This document shows, piece after piece, positions 1 to 11,013 of a stretch of 64,000 nucleotides of DNA. The notes beneath the pieces were generated by a model. That model saw only the letters and a program-made list of their open reading frames with translations. It did not search any database and had not been told where the DNA came from. This DNA comes from Eubacterium sp. An11 (lineage in GTDB: Bacteria > Bacillota > Clostridia > Lachnospirales > Lachnospiraceae), in the NCBI RefSeq assembly GCF_002161065.1, contig NZ_NFLV01000007.1:1-64000 (forward strand). The letters are read 5' to 3'. Made by a program: the position numbers and the translations under genes. Numbering within the stretch: position 1 is the first letter of the stretch; each line of letters begins with the position of its first letter.

Positions 1-45
1 TACAGCATATAGCTTATCTTCAACAGATATTTTCTTTTTAGGCAT
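1..45 (-). CDS. N-terminus of probable transposase OrfA (partial)
   Basis: Only 15 codons are visible (MPKKKISVEDKLYAV). The basic start followed by 'S.EDKLYAV' resembles the first helix of the helix-turn-helix domain of IS3-type OrfA proteins. The ribosome site AGGAGG lies about 10 bases upstream of the ATG. The rest of the gene is beyond the window. It could be another helix-turn-helix protein; the nearby inverted-repeat-like motif is the main reason for the transposase call. Confidence 0.4.
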   Translation of the reverse strand, partial: MPKKKISVEDKLYAV

Positions 46-113
46 AAAATATACTCCCTCCTAAGTGACAAGTTTTTATTATTTCACTTGTCTACCCAGA
101 AGGGAGCATATCA
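1..113 (-). mobile_element. Left-edge fragment of an insertion sequence (IS3-like, partial)
   Basis: Seen: a start codon with a strong AGGAGG ribosome site lies just inside the window edge and reads outward. About 55-70 bases before it (minus sense) is the motif TGATATGCTCCC, which I take as the element's terminal inverted repeat. Known: IS3-family elements have a short left end followed closely by orfA. Inference: an IS sits immediately beyond the end of the V-ATPase operon, its boundary near base 113. The other end and the target duplication are outside the window, so family and boundary are tentative. Confidence 0.45.
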
Positions 114-199
114 CAATGCTGTCCGTCCAGATTGCATCGGCTCCCTGTTATTTGCCCCTCTGAGGGCTGATGTTTTATAATTTATTTCTTCATTTTAAT

Positions 200-820
200 T
201 TATTCCTTCATTTTCATCCGCTTGATCACTTTCAGCCTGGTAAACTCTTCTCTGTCCTTCTCCTCCAGCGCGTTGGTGATCGTATAAACCAGCGATGTGT
301 ACATTGGAATCGTAATATTCTGCAGCGCGTTGGCGCGCTTCTGGGTCTTTTTAATATTGGTGGCCAGACGGTAAGCCGCGTTCTCCACCATGGACAGTTT
401 GATGGTCAGATCTTTCACCTTTCGAAACGCCTCTTTTGCCACATCAATGGATTCATGGGTTGTGCTGAACGCATAGGTAGGCATGCCGGCGTCCGGCGTG
501 TATTTCACATGGGGGATCTCCGTTCCCATGATACTGCGCACCTGGATGGTGATGGAATTTTCGATGGGAACCGTGTAGGCCAGCTGTTCCACCATGCTGA
601 TGCCGTTTTCGATATTGGCTCTCTGAAGGCACTGATAGGCATAGGTAAACGTGGAATCTATCTCCTCCTGAATGCTCCTTGCCTCGTCGATCAGATCCAT
701 CAGCTCCCGGATGAGGATATTTCGCTTCCGGTCCATAAGATCATAGCCCTGTCTGGCAAGGGCCAGCGAATTCTTCGCCAGCATCAGATTACCTTTGGTG
801 GGAAATGTACGTGGATCCAT
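200..820 (-). CDS. atpD: V-type ATP synthase subunit D
   Basis: A 206-residue central-stalk (rotor shaft) subunit, matching the family's usual 200-220 residues. The N-terminus carries the family signature (P-T-K-G-N-L then a long heptad-like helix, residues 7-75), and a second long helix fills the C-terminal third, giving the antiparallel coiled coil that turns inside the A3B3 head. It is the last gene of the operon, 12 bases after atpB. The stop codon is followed by an AT-rich stretch and then the insertion-sequence end, so the operon stops here. Confidence 0.93.
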   Translation of the reverse strand: MDPRTFPTKGNLMLAKNSLALARQGYDLMDRKRNILIRELMDLIDEARSIQEEIDSTFTYAYQCLQRANIENGISMVEQLAYTVPIENSITIQVRSIMGTEIPHVKYTPDAGMPTYAFSTTHESIDVAKEAFRKVKDLTIKLSMVENAAYRLATNIKKTQKRANALQNITIPMYTSLVYTITNALEEKDREEFTRLKVIKRMKMKE

Positions 821-832
821 AAAATCCCTCCT

Positions 833-2218
833 TTACTCTTCCGGCGCCGGTTTGTAGTATTTATCAAGAAGCTTTGTATCCACCCGGTCCAGTTCCTCCC
901 GCGGCAGTTTTCCGAGAAGCTCCCATCCAAGATCCAGGGTTTCTTCCATGCTTCGGTTTTCTTCCGGTCCCTGGCCGATATATCTTTCCTCAAATTCTTT
1001 TCCGAATTCCAGATATTTTTTATCAATAGGCGACAGCTCATCCTCACCGATGACGGAGGCCAGATTTCTGGCGTCTCCCACTTTGGCGTAAGCGGAGAAA
1101 AGCTGATTGGCCAGATCCTGATGGTCTTCCCTGGTATATCCCTCGCCGATGCCGTCTTTCATCAGACGGGACAGGGACGGCAGGATATTGATCGGCGGAT
1201 AAATGGACTGGCCGTTTAACGGACGATCCAGCACGATCTGTCCCTCAGTGATATAACCGGTCAGATCGGGAATCGGGTGCGTGATATCATCGTTCGGCAT
1301 GGTGAGAATCGGCAGCTGGGTCACAGAACCATCCACACCCCGCACGATGCCTGCCCGCTCATAGATGGCGGCCAGCTCACTGTACAGATACCCCGGGAAA
1401 CCTTTCCGGCTGGGAATCTCTCCCTTGGAGGAGGATACCTCACGCATGGCCTCGGCAAAGGATGTCATATCCGTCAGAATGACGAGGATATGCATGTGCT
1501 GTTCAAAGGCCAGATATTCCGCGACGGTCAGAGCCACCTTCGGCGTGATGAGACGTTCCACCACCGGATCGTTGGCCAGGTTTAAAAACATCGCCACATG
1601 GTCCGCCACGCCGCTTTCCTCAAAGGTCTGCCGGAAGAAATCCGCCACGTCATGTTTAACGCCCATGGCGGCAAATACGATGGCAAACTCCTCGTCGGAG
1701 TCTTCGCCCAGAGACGCCTGTTTTACAATCTGGGCAGCCAGCTGATCGTGAGGCAGACCGTTGCCGGAAAAGATCGGCAGCTTCTGTCCCCGGATCAGGG
1801 TGGTCAGTCCGTCGATGGCGGAGATTCCGGTGTGAATATAGTTTCTCGGGTATTCCCGGCAGACCGGGTTTAACGGCAGACCGTTGACATCTCTCTTCAG
1901 GGTGGAGACAATGGGGCCCAAGTCATCGATGGGCTGTCCGATACCGTTGAAGGTCCGCCCCAGCATATCCGGAGACAGCGCGATCTCCATGGGATGACCG
2001 GTCAGTTTTGTGTGGGTGTTGGTCAGAGACATATTTTCTGTTCCCTCAAACACCTGAATGACCGCCTTATCTTCATAAAGTTCCACAATTCGTCCGATTT
2101 TCCTCTCGGAGCCATCTATGACAAATTCAACGATCTCATCAAAAAACGCATCCTGCACGCCTTCCAGCACGACCAGAGGGCCATTGATACTGCTTAATCC
2201 TAAATATTCAATTGACAT
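833..2218 (-). CDS. atpB: V-type ATP synthase subunit B (non-catalytic head subunit)
   Basis: A 461-residue, full-length, regulatory nucleotide-binding subunit of the A3B3 hexamer. It shows the beta-barrel N-domain, the Rossmann core with '[15 protein letters not shown]' in place of a true Walker A (as expected for B rather than A), and the '[33 protein letters not shown]' region that is diagnostic of B subunits (given here as: [23 protein letters not shown]). It lies 12 bases after atpA and before atpD in the standard A-B-D order. Confidence 0.95.
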   Translation of the reverse strand: MSIEYLGLSSINGPLVVLEGVQDAFFDEIVEFVIDGSERKIGRIVELYEDKAVIQVFEGTENMSLTNTHTKLTGHPMEIALSPDMLGRTFNGIGQPIDDLGPIVSTLKRDVNGLPLNPVCREYPRNYIHTGISAIDGLTTLIRGQKLPIFSGNGLPHDQLAAQIVKQASLGEDSDEEFAIVFAAMGVKHDVADFFRQTFEESGVADHVAMFLNLANDPVVERLITPKVALTVAEYLAFEQHMHILVILTDMTSFAEAMREVSSSKGEIPSRKGFPGYLYSELAAIYERAGIVRGVDGSVTQLPILTMPNDDITHPIPDLTGYITEGQIVLDRPLNGQSIYPPINILPSLSRLMKDGIGEGYTREDHQDLANQLFSAYAKVGDARNLASVIGEDELSPIDKKYLEFGKEFEERYIGQGPEENRSMEETLDLGWELLGKLPREELDRVDTKLLDKYYKPAPEE

Positions 2219-2230
2219 ACCGGTCCCTCC

Positions 2231-3989
<1,759 letters not shown>

Positions 3990-3997
<8 letters not shown>

Positions 3998-4574
3998 CGC
4001 CGTCACCTCCCAGTAAAAACTTCTCATACTCATCCCGCAGCTGTGTCAGGAAAGAATGATCGATCAGAATATTCCGGCTGTGGATCACTGCCCGCACTCC
4101 CCCGATGAAATCCTCTTTACTGATCGTCAGAGACACACCGGTCATCGCTTCCAGCTCCCCGCGTTTTCCCTCATCAGATGCGTTAATGTATATGGTCACC
4201 AGATCATCACCGGCGTATTTCTCGGCCTGCCGGATACATTTCACCAGAAATTCATCATATTCTTTTGTCTTCATATATGCATCGACCATCTGTCTGGCCT
4301 CATGAAATATCTTATCCTTAAGCTCCTGCTGTACTTTTCCCCGTCGTCTCTTCTGCTCCAGCTGATACTTTGCCCTGGTCTGATTCAATGCCAGTTTCGC
4401 CTTTGTTTTTTCTTCCATGATCCGGAGCTTCGACTGATGCATCGCCTCTTTTTTATGGTCCGCCAGTTCTTTCTCCAGCATCTCCCGGTGGGAATCTATG
4501 ATGGCGTTTCCCTCCGCCCGGGCCTGCTCCATGGACGAGGTCTGCAGATGCGCAATTTTTTCTTCCAAAGTCAA
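3990..4574 (-). CDS. atpE: V-type ATP synthase subunit E (peripheral stalk)
   Basis: A 194-residue peripheral-stalk subunit. The first ~105 residues form a charged, Ala/Gln/Glu/Lys-rich helix, and the C-terminal ~90 residues form the globular domain that clamps the head, with the typical 'GGVRAVIHSRNILIDHSFLTQL' area (short motifs GGVRA and NILIDHS). It lies between atpF and atpA and overlaps the inferred atpA start by 8 bases. Length and order fit the bacterial V-type operon. Confidence 0.88.
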
Positions 4575-4623
4575 GAGGAATCCCTCCTTATCGTTTAAAA
4601 TGTATGATGATACATCCCCGTTT

Positions 4624-4932
4624 TCACAGCTTCAGCCCGATGGCTTCAGTGATATAGGATGTGATAAAGTCTTTCTTCCTTCCGGTTCCGTGCCGGTCCG
4701 GTATCTCCACAAGCAGCGGTAATTTCCGCTCCAGACGAAAGGTATCAATGATATCCGGAAACTCCCTTCCGAACTTCTCCGTCAGCAGAACGATACCGAC
4801 ACTTTTGTCCGCCAGCACACTTTCCAGCGCTTCCCGGAGTTCTTCTCTCTCATGGACGACCACGCCGTCCACGCCTGCCAGACGCATACCTGTATATGTG
4901 TCCACGTTATCGCTGATGAGATACATTTTCAT
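4624..4932 (-). CDS. atpF: V-type ATP synthase subunit F
   Basis: A 102-residue small rotor subunit that binds subunit D. The sequence shows the Rossmann-like beginning (ISDNVDTYTGMRLAGVDGVVV), the 'GIVLLTEKFG' strand and the 'PLLVEIPDRHG' strand-loop typical of subunit F. The ribosome site GGAGG lies 8-9 bases upstream of the ATG. The repeat array of the preceding spacer runs right up to this ribosome site. Confidence 0.9.
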   Translation of the reverse strand: MKMYLISDNVDTYTGMRLAGVDGVVVHEREELREALESVLADKSVGIVLLTEKFGREFPDIIDTFRLERKLPLLVEIPDRHGTGRKKDFITSYITEAIGLKL

Positions 4933-4944
4933 AGATATCGCCTC

Positions 4945-5353
4945 CTTCGTGCTCCATGCTCATGCGGGAGCGGCTCTGTTCCGCCCGCTGCCGTATACTG
5001 TAACACCTCGGATTGCTCCGCACTTCGTGCTCCATGCTCATGCGGGAGCGGCTCTGTTCCGCCTGCTTCCATATACTGTAACACCTCGGATTGCTCCGCA
5101 CTCTGTGCTCCCGCAATCCTCCCCACATTCGCATTCCCGCACTTCGTGCTCCATGCTCATGCGGGAGCGGCTCTGTTCCGCCTGCTTCCATATACTGTAA
5201 CACCTCGGATTGCTCCGCACTCTGTGCTCCCGCAATCCTTCCCACATTCGCATTCCCGCACTTCGTGCTCCATGCTCATGCGGGAGCGGCTCCCAAAGTC
5301 CTGCTTTTTCACGCCAGCGTGAAAGCATGACTTTCTGGAGCCTGGTGTTACAG
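4945..5353 (-). repeat. Tandemly amplified foldback element between atpK and atpF
   Basis: A 0.4-kb spacer inside the V-ATPase operon. CTTCGTGCTCCATGCTCATG recurs at 4945, 5023, 5142 and 5261 (spacings 78, 119 and 119 bases), so two 119-base super-units are visible. CTGTAACACC recurs at 4998, 5076 and 5195, and its exact reverse complement lies at 5344-5353 across the atpK stop codon. A hairpin (5294-5335, arms AGTC.TGCTTT / AAAGCATGACT) closes the atpK-proximal end. The unit also holds smaller palindromes (GGATTGC...GCAATCC, GCAC-AGA-GTGC). Open frames through it are repeat translations, not genes. A single-copy relative is at 50177-50332. Confidence 0.85.
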
Positions 5354-5785
5354 ATTACCAAGGATCATAAAGGAGATGATCAGACCGTACAGGCAGACAC
5401 CTTCCGCCAGGCCTACGAAAATCAGCGATTTACCAAGGATGCTGGAATCTTCGCTCAGAGCTCCTAAAGCTGCGCTGGCCGCGCTGGCCACAGCGATTCC
5501 GCCGCCGATACAGGAAAGGCCGGTTACCAGGGCCGCCGCCAGATATCCAAGACCGGTGGCAAGGCCTGCGGAGGATGCGGCTGCTGTCTCTGCGGCTTCT
5601 ACCGGATGTCCACTGAACATCACCGCCATGGCGATGAGCAGGGTTCCAAAGAAGAATACCGTGTTGACGCCCAGCGTCCGTTTATAACGTTTTTTACATT
5701 TCTCTCCCAGATAAAAATAACAAAACGGAAGAACAATACTTAAGAGTAAGGCTGCGATTAATACGATCTTAGTTGCTACTGTCAT
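5348..5785 (-). CDS. atpK: V-type ATP synthase subunit K (rotor-ring proteolipid)
   Basis: A 145-residue membrane proteolipid with four predicted transmembrane segments (about 5-24, 42-58, 78-106, 118-143). The last two form a classic c-type hairpin (Gly/Ala-rich helix, polar loop, then GLAEG with the ion-binding Glu128). The first pair is not Gly-rich and carries a basic loop KCKKRYKR. The start is ATG 5785, with GGAGG about 10 bases upstream; an in-frame ATG 31 codons earlier would run into atpI. V99 aligns with the position that is Gln in sodium-binding rings, so proton coupling is inferred. Confidence 0.88.
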   Translation of the reverse strand: MTVATKIVLIAALLLSIVLPFCYFYLGEKCKKRYKRTLGVNTVFFFGTLLIAMAVMFSGHPVEAAETAAASSAGLATGLGYLAAALVTGLSCIGGGIAVASAASAALGALSEDSSILGKSLIFVGLAEGVCLYGLIISFMILGNL

Positions 5786-5798
5786 GATATAGGACCTC

Positions 5799-7739
5799 CT
5801 ACTTTTTATTGGTTTTCTTATTGGTATATGGAGTAAAGGCATGGCCGCTGCCCTTGTAAAAACGGCTGAACATTTCATAATATTCCAGTCTCAGCACCTG
5901 GATGCCGACGATCAGTCCCTCAAATCCGCAGACAAAGAGGTTGCCGAAGATCACACCGATCCAGTTGGGATTACCGCTTTCCGCTCCTGCCAGCTGCAGC
6001 ACCACTTCCATGATGGCGGCATGGCTGACGGCAAACGCCCCGATACGGATGAAGGATATGGTGTTAGAAAAATAGCTGAGCAATGTCTCAAACATTTCAA
6101 AAAAACCTTCCACCAGAAACATTGCTTTGCTCTCTTCCATTTTTCCGGTCTGCCTCCGTATGAGACGGGTCAGCGGCTCCTTAAATAAAATGAGCAGGAG
6201 CGGAATCCCGAACATCACTGCCATAACGATTCCCGCCGGCAGCGGATTGCCTGTTAAGAACAAAACAATCGTAACTACAACCGCCACATAAAAGACAAGT
6301 CCCGCCACCCCGTTGGCATCGAACCAGGCGCCGCCGATATCTTTATCCCGCAGAGCGTTGATGATATGGAGCACCATGGCCAAAATGATCAGAAACATTC
6401 CAAAGGCCACCGCCACCACAAACACCGTGTTAAGCTTTCCCAGGAAAGGCAGCGTGGTCATGTTGTCGATGGGCCGGATCCAAAGGGGTTTTATGATATT
6501 TTCAAATCCAAAGATACTGCCGAATACAAAACCAAAAATCGTGGAGAACACTCCCGCCGTGGCGATGATACCTGCCAGCGGCGCTTTCTTAAAATGATAA
6601 ATCAGAGCCCCTCCGATGAGCAGGAGGAGTCCCTGCCCCACATCGCCGAACATGATACCAAAGATCAGAGAGTAAGTAATCCCTACAAACAGAGTCGGAT
6701 CCAGTTCATTGTGAGCCGGAAGTCCGTACATCTGCACAAACATTTCAAAAGGTTTGAAAAGTTTTGGATTCTCCAGTTTCGTCGGCGGCTCGCCAAAATA
6801 GGCGTCATGATCGTCTTCCACCACCACAAAAACCTTATCATCGTCCTGAATCTCCTTTTCAAACTTTTCCACATCGTCCTCCGCCATCCATCCGCAGAGA
6901 ATATAGTAATCTTCCTTATTATCTTCCATGCGGGCCGCCAGTTTGCGGACATCAAAGTTATTGGACAGCTCTTCCAGACGATTTCTGGCGGCAATGAGCT
7001 GCGGGGCTCTGTTCTGAAGCATTTCCCCCGCCTGTTTATCCAGATCGTCAAGCTCCCGGGCAATCTTATCCGCCTCCCTGTCCAAAGAGCGGTAAGCCTG
7101 CTCCGGTGTCCCCTCGAATTCATCTTTCAGCTCGATTTTCTCAAAATGCAGAGACCGGAATACAGCATCCACTTTCTGGGACTCTGCCGGCGCCACAAAA
7201 TACGCGCCGTACACATAGCTGTCATCCCGCTGGCCCTCCACAAAAATCGCACCCAGATCGTCCATCAGATATTTTTGCATTTTCTGATAAAATTCAACGG
7301 CAATGCGCCCGAAGCGATAGACGATATATTTATAATGAAGTACTTTATGCAGATTGCAGTCCAGAGGACGGAAAGGAGCGATCACCCGCTGTTTTGCCCG
7401 GATCTCATCGCTGCGTTTTTTTAATTTTTCTTTTTTCTCCTGCACAGACTGATAGTCTTCTCCTGCCTTCCGCACCACCTCAAACATATCGTCAAGGCCC
7501 ATGGATGTATCCGGCTCCACACTTTCCGCATCGGGAAGATACCCGACATATTCCTCCGCTTTTTTGAGAACATCGCGGTAAGGATTGATCTCCATAAAGG
7601 GCCTCAGATTATCCACGGTCTTAAGCTCTGACAGAGCCGATTCCAACTGTATCTCGTATCGGGAAAGATACAGATCCGTCACCCGGTCAATATCATTCCG
7701 GGGCCCGGATATATTTACAAACTTCATCTTTACAATCAT
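5799..7739 (-). CDS. atpI: V-type ATP synthase subunit I (membrane stator, a-subunit type)
   Basis: A 646-residue stator subunit forming the ion half-channels. The N-terminal ~330 residues are cytosolic with long helices (peripheral-stalk anchor). The remainder has about seven or eight membrane segments, including 'GIMFGDVGQGLLLLIGG' and a 'FFEMFETLLSYFSNTISFIRIGAFAVSHA' region holding the essential membrane arginine (FIRIGAFA). The start ATG overlaps the atpC stop (ATGA), with GGGAGG about 9 bases upstream. Confidence 0.94.
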   Translation of the reverse strand: MIVKMKFVNISGPRNDIDRVTDLYLSRYEIQLESALSELKTVDNLRPFMEINPYRDVLKKAEEYVGYLPDAESVEPDTSMGLDDMFEVVRKAGEDYQSVQEKKEKLKKRSDEIRAKQRVIAPFRPLDCNLHKVLHYKYIVYRFGRIAVEFYQKMQKYLMDDLGAIFVEGQRDDSYVYGAYFVAPAESQKVDAVFRSLHFEKIELKDEFEGTPEQAYRSLDREADKIARELDDLDKQAGEMLQNRAPQLIAARNRLEELSNNFDVRKLAARMEDNKEDYYILCGWMAEDDVEKFEKEIQDDDKVFVVVEDDHDAYFGEPPTKLENPKLFKPFEMFVQMYGLPAHNELDPTLFVGITYSLIFGIMFGDVGQGLLLLIGGALIYHFKKAPLAGIIATAGVFSTIFGFVFGSIFGFENIIKPLWIRPIDNMTTLPFLGKLNTVFVVAVAFGMFLIILAMVLHIINALRDKDIGGAWFDANGVAGLVFYVAVVVTIVLFLTGNPLPAGIVMAVMFGIPLLLILFKEPLTRLIRRQTGKMEESKAMFLVEGFFEMFETLLSYFSNTISFIRIGAFAVSHAAIMEVVLQLAGAESGNPNWIGVIFGNLFVCGFEGLIVGIQVLRLEYYEMFSRFYKGSGHAFTPYTNKKTNKK

Positions 7740-8782
7740 TGTGTTCTACCTCCCACGTATGCCAGCGTCTCGCCAGGGCTCAGACTGTACCGTACACATT
7801 CCATGGCTGTCGTCAGCTTATTGATTTCTTCCTCTTTCAGGAAGAGATACGTGTTCACCGCCGCAATGGAGTAGGGGCTCCGCCTTCGGTCCACAGTATA
7901 CAGATAATGCAGACAGTCCGCATACATCTGTTCAATGGTCAGATTCTGGTGGAAATTATAATGGCGGGCGTAGGTTGTTTTGTCCACCACCGCCTGAAAT
8001 TCATTGAGTCCCGGCGCTTCCACCATCTCTTTGACACTGTCCGTGGACAGCTTATAATGAATGGGAATCAGCAGCAGATAAATATCGGCGGGCTTCATAT
8101 TATAGTATTTCTTCGCCCTGTAAATCCATTGCATGTTCAGCATATCAATCTTGGAACCGCAGTCTCTCATAAAAAGCTCCAGATCTCCTTTTTTTAACAC
8201 TTTCTTTTGTTCCTTCCATATAGAAGTAAAATAATAGAGATTCAATGTCAGGTCATAATCATAAAGCGTCACGTTCTGCGAATCCTTCAGCTTATTCAGC
8301 GGCTCATAATACTCCGTTCCCTTTAAATTCTCCACCAGCTCATCCGTAGTCCGGGACGTGATCAGCTTCTCAATAGAAATCTGGGAATACCGGTCAAAAA
8401 ACGGCTGTTTGTATGCCAGGTCAAACGGCTGTTTATAACGATTTATGACGATCCTCAGACAATAATTGATCAGATCGATCTCATAAGATTTCATGATCAG
8501 CTTCATAAATCGTCTCTGCTTCTGTCCGCTGAACCTGTAGAGTTTTGTATAATCATGATACAGCGACTGCACCAGAACCTTCTCGATATTTCCCCGGTGG
8601 ATCTGCTCCTCCTCCAGCGTGTCAAGCACATCGGCATACGCCGTATTTTTTTTCAGATATTCCACAATTTCCGGCACGCTCCCAAGACCGGCAATGATCT
8701 CAAACTGTTTTGGTTTGAGCAGCTTGCCCTCCATGGCCCGTACCTTGGTCACGATCCCGCTGTAAGCAAGTAAATTTCCCAT
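7736..8782 (-). CDS. atpC: V-type ATP synthase subunit C
   Basis: A 348-residue all-helical V-type subunit C (eukaryotic d homologue) that couples the central shaft to the proteolipid ring. It begins 'GNLLAYSGIVTKVRAMEGKLL', with the family motif LxxY..xxVRAMEGKLL, and ends with the 'RRRSPYSIAAVNTYLFLKEEEI' helix (key: SIAAVNTYLFLKEEEI). Length is usual. It lies 3 bases after the first gene of the operon and overlaps atpI by 4 bases. Confidence 0.92.
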   Translation of the reverse strand: MGNLLAYSGIVTKVRAMEGKLLKPKQFEIIAGLGSVPEIVEYLKKNTAYADVLDTLEEEQIHRGNIEKVLVQSLYHDYTKLYRFSGQKQRRFMKLIMKSYEIDLINYCLRIVINRYKQPFDLAYKQPFFDRYSQISIEKLITSRTTDELVENLKGTEYYEPLNKLKDSQNVTLYDYDLTLNLYYFTSIWKEQKKVLKKGDLELFMRDCGSKIDMLNMQWIYRAKKYYNMKPADIYLLLIPIHYKLSTDSVKEMVEAPGLNEFQAVVDKTTYARHYNFHQNLTIEQMYADCLHYLYTVDRRRSPYSIAAVNTYLFLKEEEINKLTTAMECVRYSLSPGETLAYVGGRTQ

Positions 8783-8785
8783 AGG

Positions 8786-9097
8786 CTACACCTCGGTAAT
8801 CCGTTTTAAAATATTCCTGGCATACTCCGTATGCCGCTCCGAGTACTCCTGACGCAGAGCCTGAATCTCTCTGCCGCCGGCGCCATTCCCGCCGTCAAGA
8901 ATCTCCGAGGAATCCCGGTCCAGTTTATCACGGATGGCCTGGATACGTTCCCTGGTCTTCTCAGAAAGCTCCGCATCAAAATTCCGGCGCTTCTCGTCAT
9001 ATTCTTTGTCCAGAACCGCCTTTTCCTCCTCGGCGTGTTCCACAATGGAAGACGCAGTCTCCTCAATTTCTGTCAGTCTGTTGATGATTGAGTCCAT
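8786..9097 (-). CDS. V-type ATP synthase subunit G/H (peripheral-stalk coiled coil)
   Basis: First gene of the V-ATPase operon. The 103-residue product is almost wholly charged coiled coil (E/K/R/A/Q rich) without membrane segments, matching the small peripheral-stalk subunit called G or H that pairs with subunit E. The start is placed at ATG 9097 because AGGAGG lies 6 bases upstream; an ATG six codons earlier overlaps that ribosome site. Assignment rests on position and composition more than conserved motifs. Confidence 0.75.
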   Translation of the reverse strand: MDSIINRLTEIEETASSIVEHAEEEKAVLDKEYDEKRRNFDAELSEKTRERIQAIRDKLDRDSSEILDGGNGAGGREIQALRQEYSERHTEYARNILKRITEV

Positions 9098-9238
9098 AGC
9101 AACCCTCCTGTTCATGACAATATTGTGTTTTTGAATAACATATTCTATTCATAAATAGACACAAATAGCCCCGCGCCGTCCCGCGAACGCAAGGTAAAAA
9201 TAACCAAATTCATACTAAAAAATATTCCAACTTTCGTT

Positions 9239-9267
9239 AGTATAGCACAATTTATTTGAAACCACAA
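9239..9267 (-). promoter_or_regulatory. Promoter of the V-ATPase operon
   Basis: Minus strand: TTGTGG, 17-base spacer, TATACT. It gives a leader of about 130 bases before the first ATPase gene. The leader includes a short GC-rich patch (GCGTTCGCGGGACGGCGC) flanked by AT-rich DNA. No other good sigma-A match was seen in the 9098-9430 gap. Confidence 0.7.
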
Positions 9268-9340
9268 CAGAGGAAATTCTTTCAATACCTAAGAACCGGC
9301 AAAGAATAAAAGGCCTCGTCCAATGAAATATTTCATAAAA

Positions 9341-9424
9341 TAAAAAAAACTGCCGCAAAAGCAAACTGCATAAAATATCAAATGTATTTCTGATATTTTT
9401 ACAGACAGCATGCTTTGCAGCAGT
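9341..9424 (-). terminator. Terminator downstream of proS
   Basis: Minus strand: ACTGCTGCAAAGCA pairs with TGCTTTTGCGGCAGT across a ~50-base AT-rich loop and is followed by a run of eight T. It lies about 80 bases past the proS stop codon and before the V-ATPase promoter, separating the two transcription units. Confidence 0.7.
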
Positions 9425-9504
9425 CTTTTATTCTTTATCTGTTGTGAATCGTATTCCCGCCGAGGGAGACGATTCCTTTCCTCGTCTTCAGAGACAGCTT
9501 CTGT

Positions 9505-10941
9505 TTAGTAAGCCTTTCCGAAGTATACCTCACATTTTGCCGGTTTGCCGCAGTGTACACACACATCGGAATGTTTTTCCTGCTCAAACGGCATACAGCG
9601 GGTGGTAGCACCGGTTTCTTCCTTGATGGCTTCCTCGCAGGCTCTGTCACCGCACCACATAGCACGGATGAATCCCTGCTTCGTATTTAAGAGATCCTGG
9701 AACTCATCCCAGTTGTGAGCCACATGGGTGTTGGCATCCAGATGCGCTTTCGCTTTATCATACATATCTTTCTGCATTTCTTCCAGAACCTCGCCCAGTC
9801 TTACCGGCAGCTCGTCGATGGATACCACAATCTTTTCGCGGGTATCACGGCGGACAATAACCGCCTGGTTCTTCTCGATATCCTTCGGACCAATCTCAAT
9901 ACGGGTCGGGATACCCTGGATCTCCTGCTCGCTGAACTTCCATCCCGGGGACTTGTCAGAATCGTCCACTTTCACGGAGTAATCACCTTTCAGCATATCG
10001 CGGATCTCAAACGCCTTGTCAAGCACGCCTTCCTTCTTCTGCTGAATCGGAATGACCATCGTCTGTACCGGAGCGATCCTCGGAGGGAGAACCAGTCCGC
10101 TGTCATCACCATGTACCATGATGATCGCGCCGATAATACGGGTGGACATACCCCAGGAAGTCTCATAAACCGGAGAAAGCTTATTCTCTTTGTTAGCATA
10201 CTGGATACCGAAGGCTTCCGCAAAACCAGAACCAAAGTTATGACTGGTACCGGACTGCAGCGCCTTTCCGTCGTGCATCAGCGCTTCGATGGTGTAGGTA
10301 GCTTCCGCACCGGCAAACTTCTCCTTCTCGGTCTTCTTTCCTTTTACTAATGGGATCGCCAGAATCTCCTCGCAGAAATCAGCATACACATTGAGCATCT
10401 GCTCTGTTCTCTCCTCTGCCTCTTCCGGAGTTGCATGGAAAGTATGTCCTTCCTGCCATAAGAACTCTGCGGAACGTAAGAACGGACGGGTAGTCTTCTC
10501 CCAGCGAAGCACAGAACACCACTGATTATATACCACCGGCAGATCTCTGTGAGAATGTACAATGTCTTTCACATGATCGCAGAACAGAGTCTCAGAAGTC
10601 GGACGGATACATAATCTCTCTGACAGTTCTTCCTCTCCTCCCTGCGTTACCCATGCCACTTCCGGCGCAAAACCTTCCACATGGTCTTTCTCTTTCTGGA
10701 GAAGATTCTCCGGAATCAGCATCGGCAGATATACGTTCTCCACGCCGGTCTCCTTAAATCTTCTGTCCAGCTCTTTCTGAATATTCTCCCAGATCGCATA
10801 ACCTCTCGGACGGATGATCATGCATCCTTTTACATTAGAATAAGATACCAGTTCTGCCTTGGTCACTACATCCGTGTACCACTGGGCAAAATCCTGGTCC
10901 ATTGGAGTAATCGCTTCCACAAGCTTCTTTTCTTTGGCCAT
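9505..10941 (-). CDS. proS: Prolyl-tRNA synthetase (archaeal/eukaryal type)
   Basis: A 478-residue class II synthetase charging tRNA-Pro. It is the short, editing-domain-free form found in many Firmicutes. Motif 2 ([21 protein letters not shown]; key: R..K.TRPF.R..EFLWQE) and motif 3 ([16 protein letters not shown]) are present, followed by the anticodon-binding domain and a C-terminal zinc-type domain with paired cysteines (MWCGD, MPFEQ, CVHCGKP.KC) ending in a Tyr residue, a hallmark of this subtype. The start has GGAAAG upstream, and the gene has its own promoter at 11014-11042. No T-box fits in the ~70-base leader. Confidence 0.96.
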   Translation of the reverse strand: MAKEKKLVEAITPMDQDFAQWYTDVVTKAELVSYSNVKGCMIIRPRGYAIWENIQKELDRRFKETGVENVYLPMLIPENLLQKEKDHVEGFAPEVAWVTQGGEEELSERLCIRPTSETLFCDHVKDIVHSHRDLPVVYNQWCSVLRWEKTTRPFLRSAEFLWQEGHTFHATPEEAEERTEQMLNVYADFCEEILAIPLVKGKKTEKEKFAGAEATYTIEALMHDGKALQSGTSHNFGSGFAEAFGIQYANKENKLSPVYETSWGMSTRIIGAIIMVHGDDSGLVLPPRIAPVQTMVIPIQQKKEGVLDKAFEIRDMLKGDYSVKVDDSDKSPGWKFSEQEIQGIPTRIEIGPKDIEKNQAVIVRRDTREKIVVSIDELPVRLGEVLEEMQKDMYDKAKAHLDANTHVAHNWDEFQDLLNTKQGFIRAMWCGDRACEEAIKEETGATTRCMPFEQEKHSDVCVHCGKPAKCEVYFGKAY

Positions 10942-11013
10942 AATTCTTTCCTTTCCTGCACTCTCTTTTATTTGTCAATAACCGTTAAATTATCACATAA
11001 AATATACCGATTT

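Noticed and set aside
4945-5353. Possible CRISPR array
   Set aside because: Units are 78-119 bases and almost identical throughout, with no alternating unique spacers and no cas genes; the 73-bp array at 14658 and the 20-bp array at 27002 fail for the same reasons.
4907-5361. Several overlapping open frames on both strands in the atpK-atpF spacer
   Set aside because: They translate the tandem repeats, repeat themselves at the protein level, overlap each other and have no independent start signals; the DNA structure explains them.
10942-11013. T-box leader ahead of proS
   Set aside because: The leader from the clear promoter is only about 70 bases, too short for a T-box, and no T-box motif is seen.
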